A DNA stretch of 64,000 nucleotides from Nostoc parmelioides FACHB-3921 (GTDB lineage: Bacteria; Cyanobacteriota; Cyanobacteriia; Cyanobacteriales; Nostocaceae). The stretch spans positions 310,001-374,000 of the forward strand of contig NZ_JACJQL010000001.1 of the NCBI RefSeq assembly GCF_014696625.1. The letters are read 5' to 3'. This document shows, one piece after another, positions 63,490-64,000 of the stretch. The position numbers were made by a program, and so were the translations under genes. The notes beneath the pieces are model-generated. The model worked only from the letters and a program-made list of their open reading frames with translations. It had not been told where the DNA came from and ran no database searches. Numbering within the stretch: position 1 is the first letter of the stretch; each line of letters opens with the position of its first letter.

Positions 63490-63515
63490 TACTAAAGTCG
63501 AGGAGGATAATCGTA
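63490..63515. promoter_or_regulatory. 26-bp palindromic element, site 8
   Basis: TACTAAAGTC...ATAATCGTA (TAC, 20 bp, GTA) with the same right flank GTAGTTTAA as site 1. It is immediately upstream of the Crp/Fnr gene. The left arm is weak. Confidence 0.5.
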
Positions 63516-63710
63516 GTTTAATTAAATATATACCAAATTGGGTGCAAATAACGATGGGTGTGTTAATTGAAAATATTTCTAAGCATTAAGATTGCGGTCT
63601 GAAGAAACCGTAAATGCACATTTGAGTTGATAAAATTTTGCTCAACTCCATCTAGAAAAGAGTATATGGGGTGTAGAAACCGAATTGTATTCAACCTGAT
63701 TTCTGAATGT
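63516..63710. other. Intergenic region between crp-type gene and cysE
   Basis: About 195 bp, AT-rich, between the Crp/Fnr start and the cysE stop. It probably holds the regulator's promoter. No hairpin or gene stands out. Confidence 0.35.
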
Positions 63711-64000
63711 TTAAATTCCTGCCCCATCCAAAAAATCTTCAATCATTAAGTTACTCTCATTTTTATTTTCTTGGAGATGTTGATGATTCGCTTCATTGCT
63801 GGATCGATGAACATTTATCTCTAACTGTTCTACTTGCTGTTCTAAATCTTTAACACGCTCAAACAGGACACGAATCACCTCTGCTTCCACATCTCTGATT
63901 TTTCCATGTTCCAAAATATCCGTATTATCTGCACGAATCACACGCCCTGGTATACCGACAACTGTGGTGTTGCTAGGAACATCACGTAGAACAACTGAAC
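63711..64000 (-). CDS. cysE: Serine O-acetyltransferase CysE, C-terminal part
   Basis: A partial gene running off the right edge; the frame is open to the last base. The readable segment SVVLRDVPSNTTVVGIPGRV is the end of the left-handed beta-helix of CysE, followed by an extended C-terminal tail with a coiled coil (VLFERVKDLEQQVEQLEINV), as in cyanobacterial CysE. The enzyme makes O-acetylserine, the acceptor for sulfide in cysteine synthesis, and so links the organosulfur genes here to assimilation. Confidence 0.9.
   Translation of the reverse strand, partial: SVVLRDVPSNTTVVGIPGRVIRADNTDILEHGKIRDVEAEVIRVLFERVKDLEQQVEQLEINVHRSSNEANHQHLQENKNESNLMIEDFLDGAGI

Noticed and set aside
46331..63515. 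Reading the 26-bp elements as NtcA (GTA-N8-TAC) or Crp (TGTGA-N6-TCACA) sites
   Set aside because: The triplets have the opposite order (TAC...GTA) and a 20-bp spacing; neither known consensus fits.

Overview
The window reads as chromosome of a filamentous, probably heterocystous, cyanobacterium of the Nostoc/Anabaena group. Evidence from the sequence: very frequent HIP1 octamers (GCGATCGC), cytochrome b6f subunit PetG, a CytM-type cytochrome, many cyanobacteria-specific families (DUF1822, DUF928, DUF3370, CHAT-CHASE2 proteins), and short tandem repeats such as AAAATTC and GGGGATT between genes. Naming the species would be a guess.

Region 1 (1-11.3 kb) opens with a three-gene minus-strand module: a sigma-70-like protein, a DUF1822 protein and a CHAT-CHASE2 membrane protein cut by the window edge. 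Housekeeping genes follow: a 2TM protein, a creatininase-family amidohydrolase, polyphosphate glucokinase, a DUF3370 protein, a C15-like peptidase, hisH, rsmD, petG (37 codons, GTG start) and cytM. Region 2 (11.3-17.5 kb) carries a NarL-type two-component pair and an RTX-type calcium-binding protein, bracketed by an exact 108-bp direct repeat made of the 3' end of the neighbouring TPR gene; a PpiC-type foldase follows. Region 3 (17.7-26.2 kb) is a second, expanded copy of the first module: CHAT-CHASE2, DUF928, TPR-CHAT, DUF1822, sigma-like.

Region 4 (26.3-34.6 kb) is a complete class II lanthipeptide locus: three mersacidin-type precursors, LanM, a C39-peptidase ABC exporter and an HlyD-type adaptor. 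A shared upstream element occurs three times and a 20-bp-stem hairpin follows precursor 2. Region 5 (34.9-45 kb) has a PEP-CTERM-like protein, a TPS-type haemagglutinin exoprotein, a 5'-truncated PEP-CTERM gene, a secreted FAD oxidoreductase, an alpha-amylase, a dienelactone hydrolase and an atypical SDR. Two toxin-antitoxin loci (VapBC-like, and HigA with a decayed HigB) follow at 45-46.2 kb.

Region 6 (46.3-64 kb) is an organosulfur-scavenging island: methyltransferase, GST, FAD oxidoreductase and 2x[4Fe-4S] ferredoxin in one operon; a 2OG-Fe oxygenase; an aldo-keto reductase; an arylsulfotransferase-like protein; a second GST; a Cys-rich copper-binding protein; an SsuA-like lipoprotein with a TauD-like dioxygenase; a PhnD-like binding protein; a TTC38-like protein; SsuD; a Crp/Fnr regulator; and the 3' part of cysE. 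The main new observation is a 26-bp imperfect palindrome (TAC, 20 bp, GTA; outer hexamers TACGGT and ACCGTA) seen eight times, all in intergenic DNA in front of these genes, including the regulator. It suggests that the scattered transcription units form one regulon. No ssuB or ssuC permease genes lie in the window.
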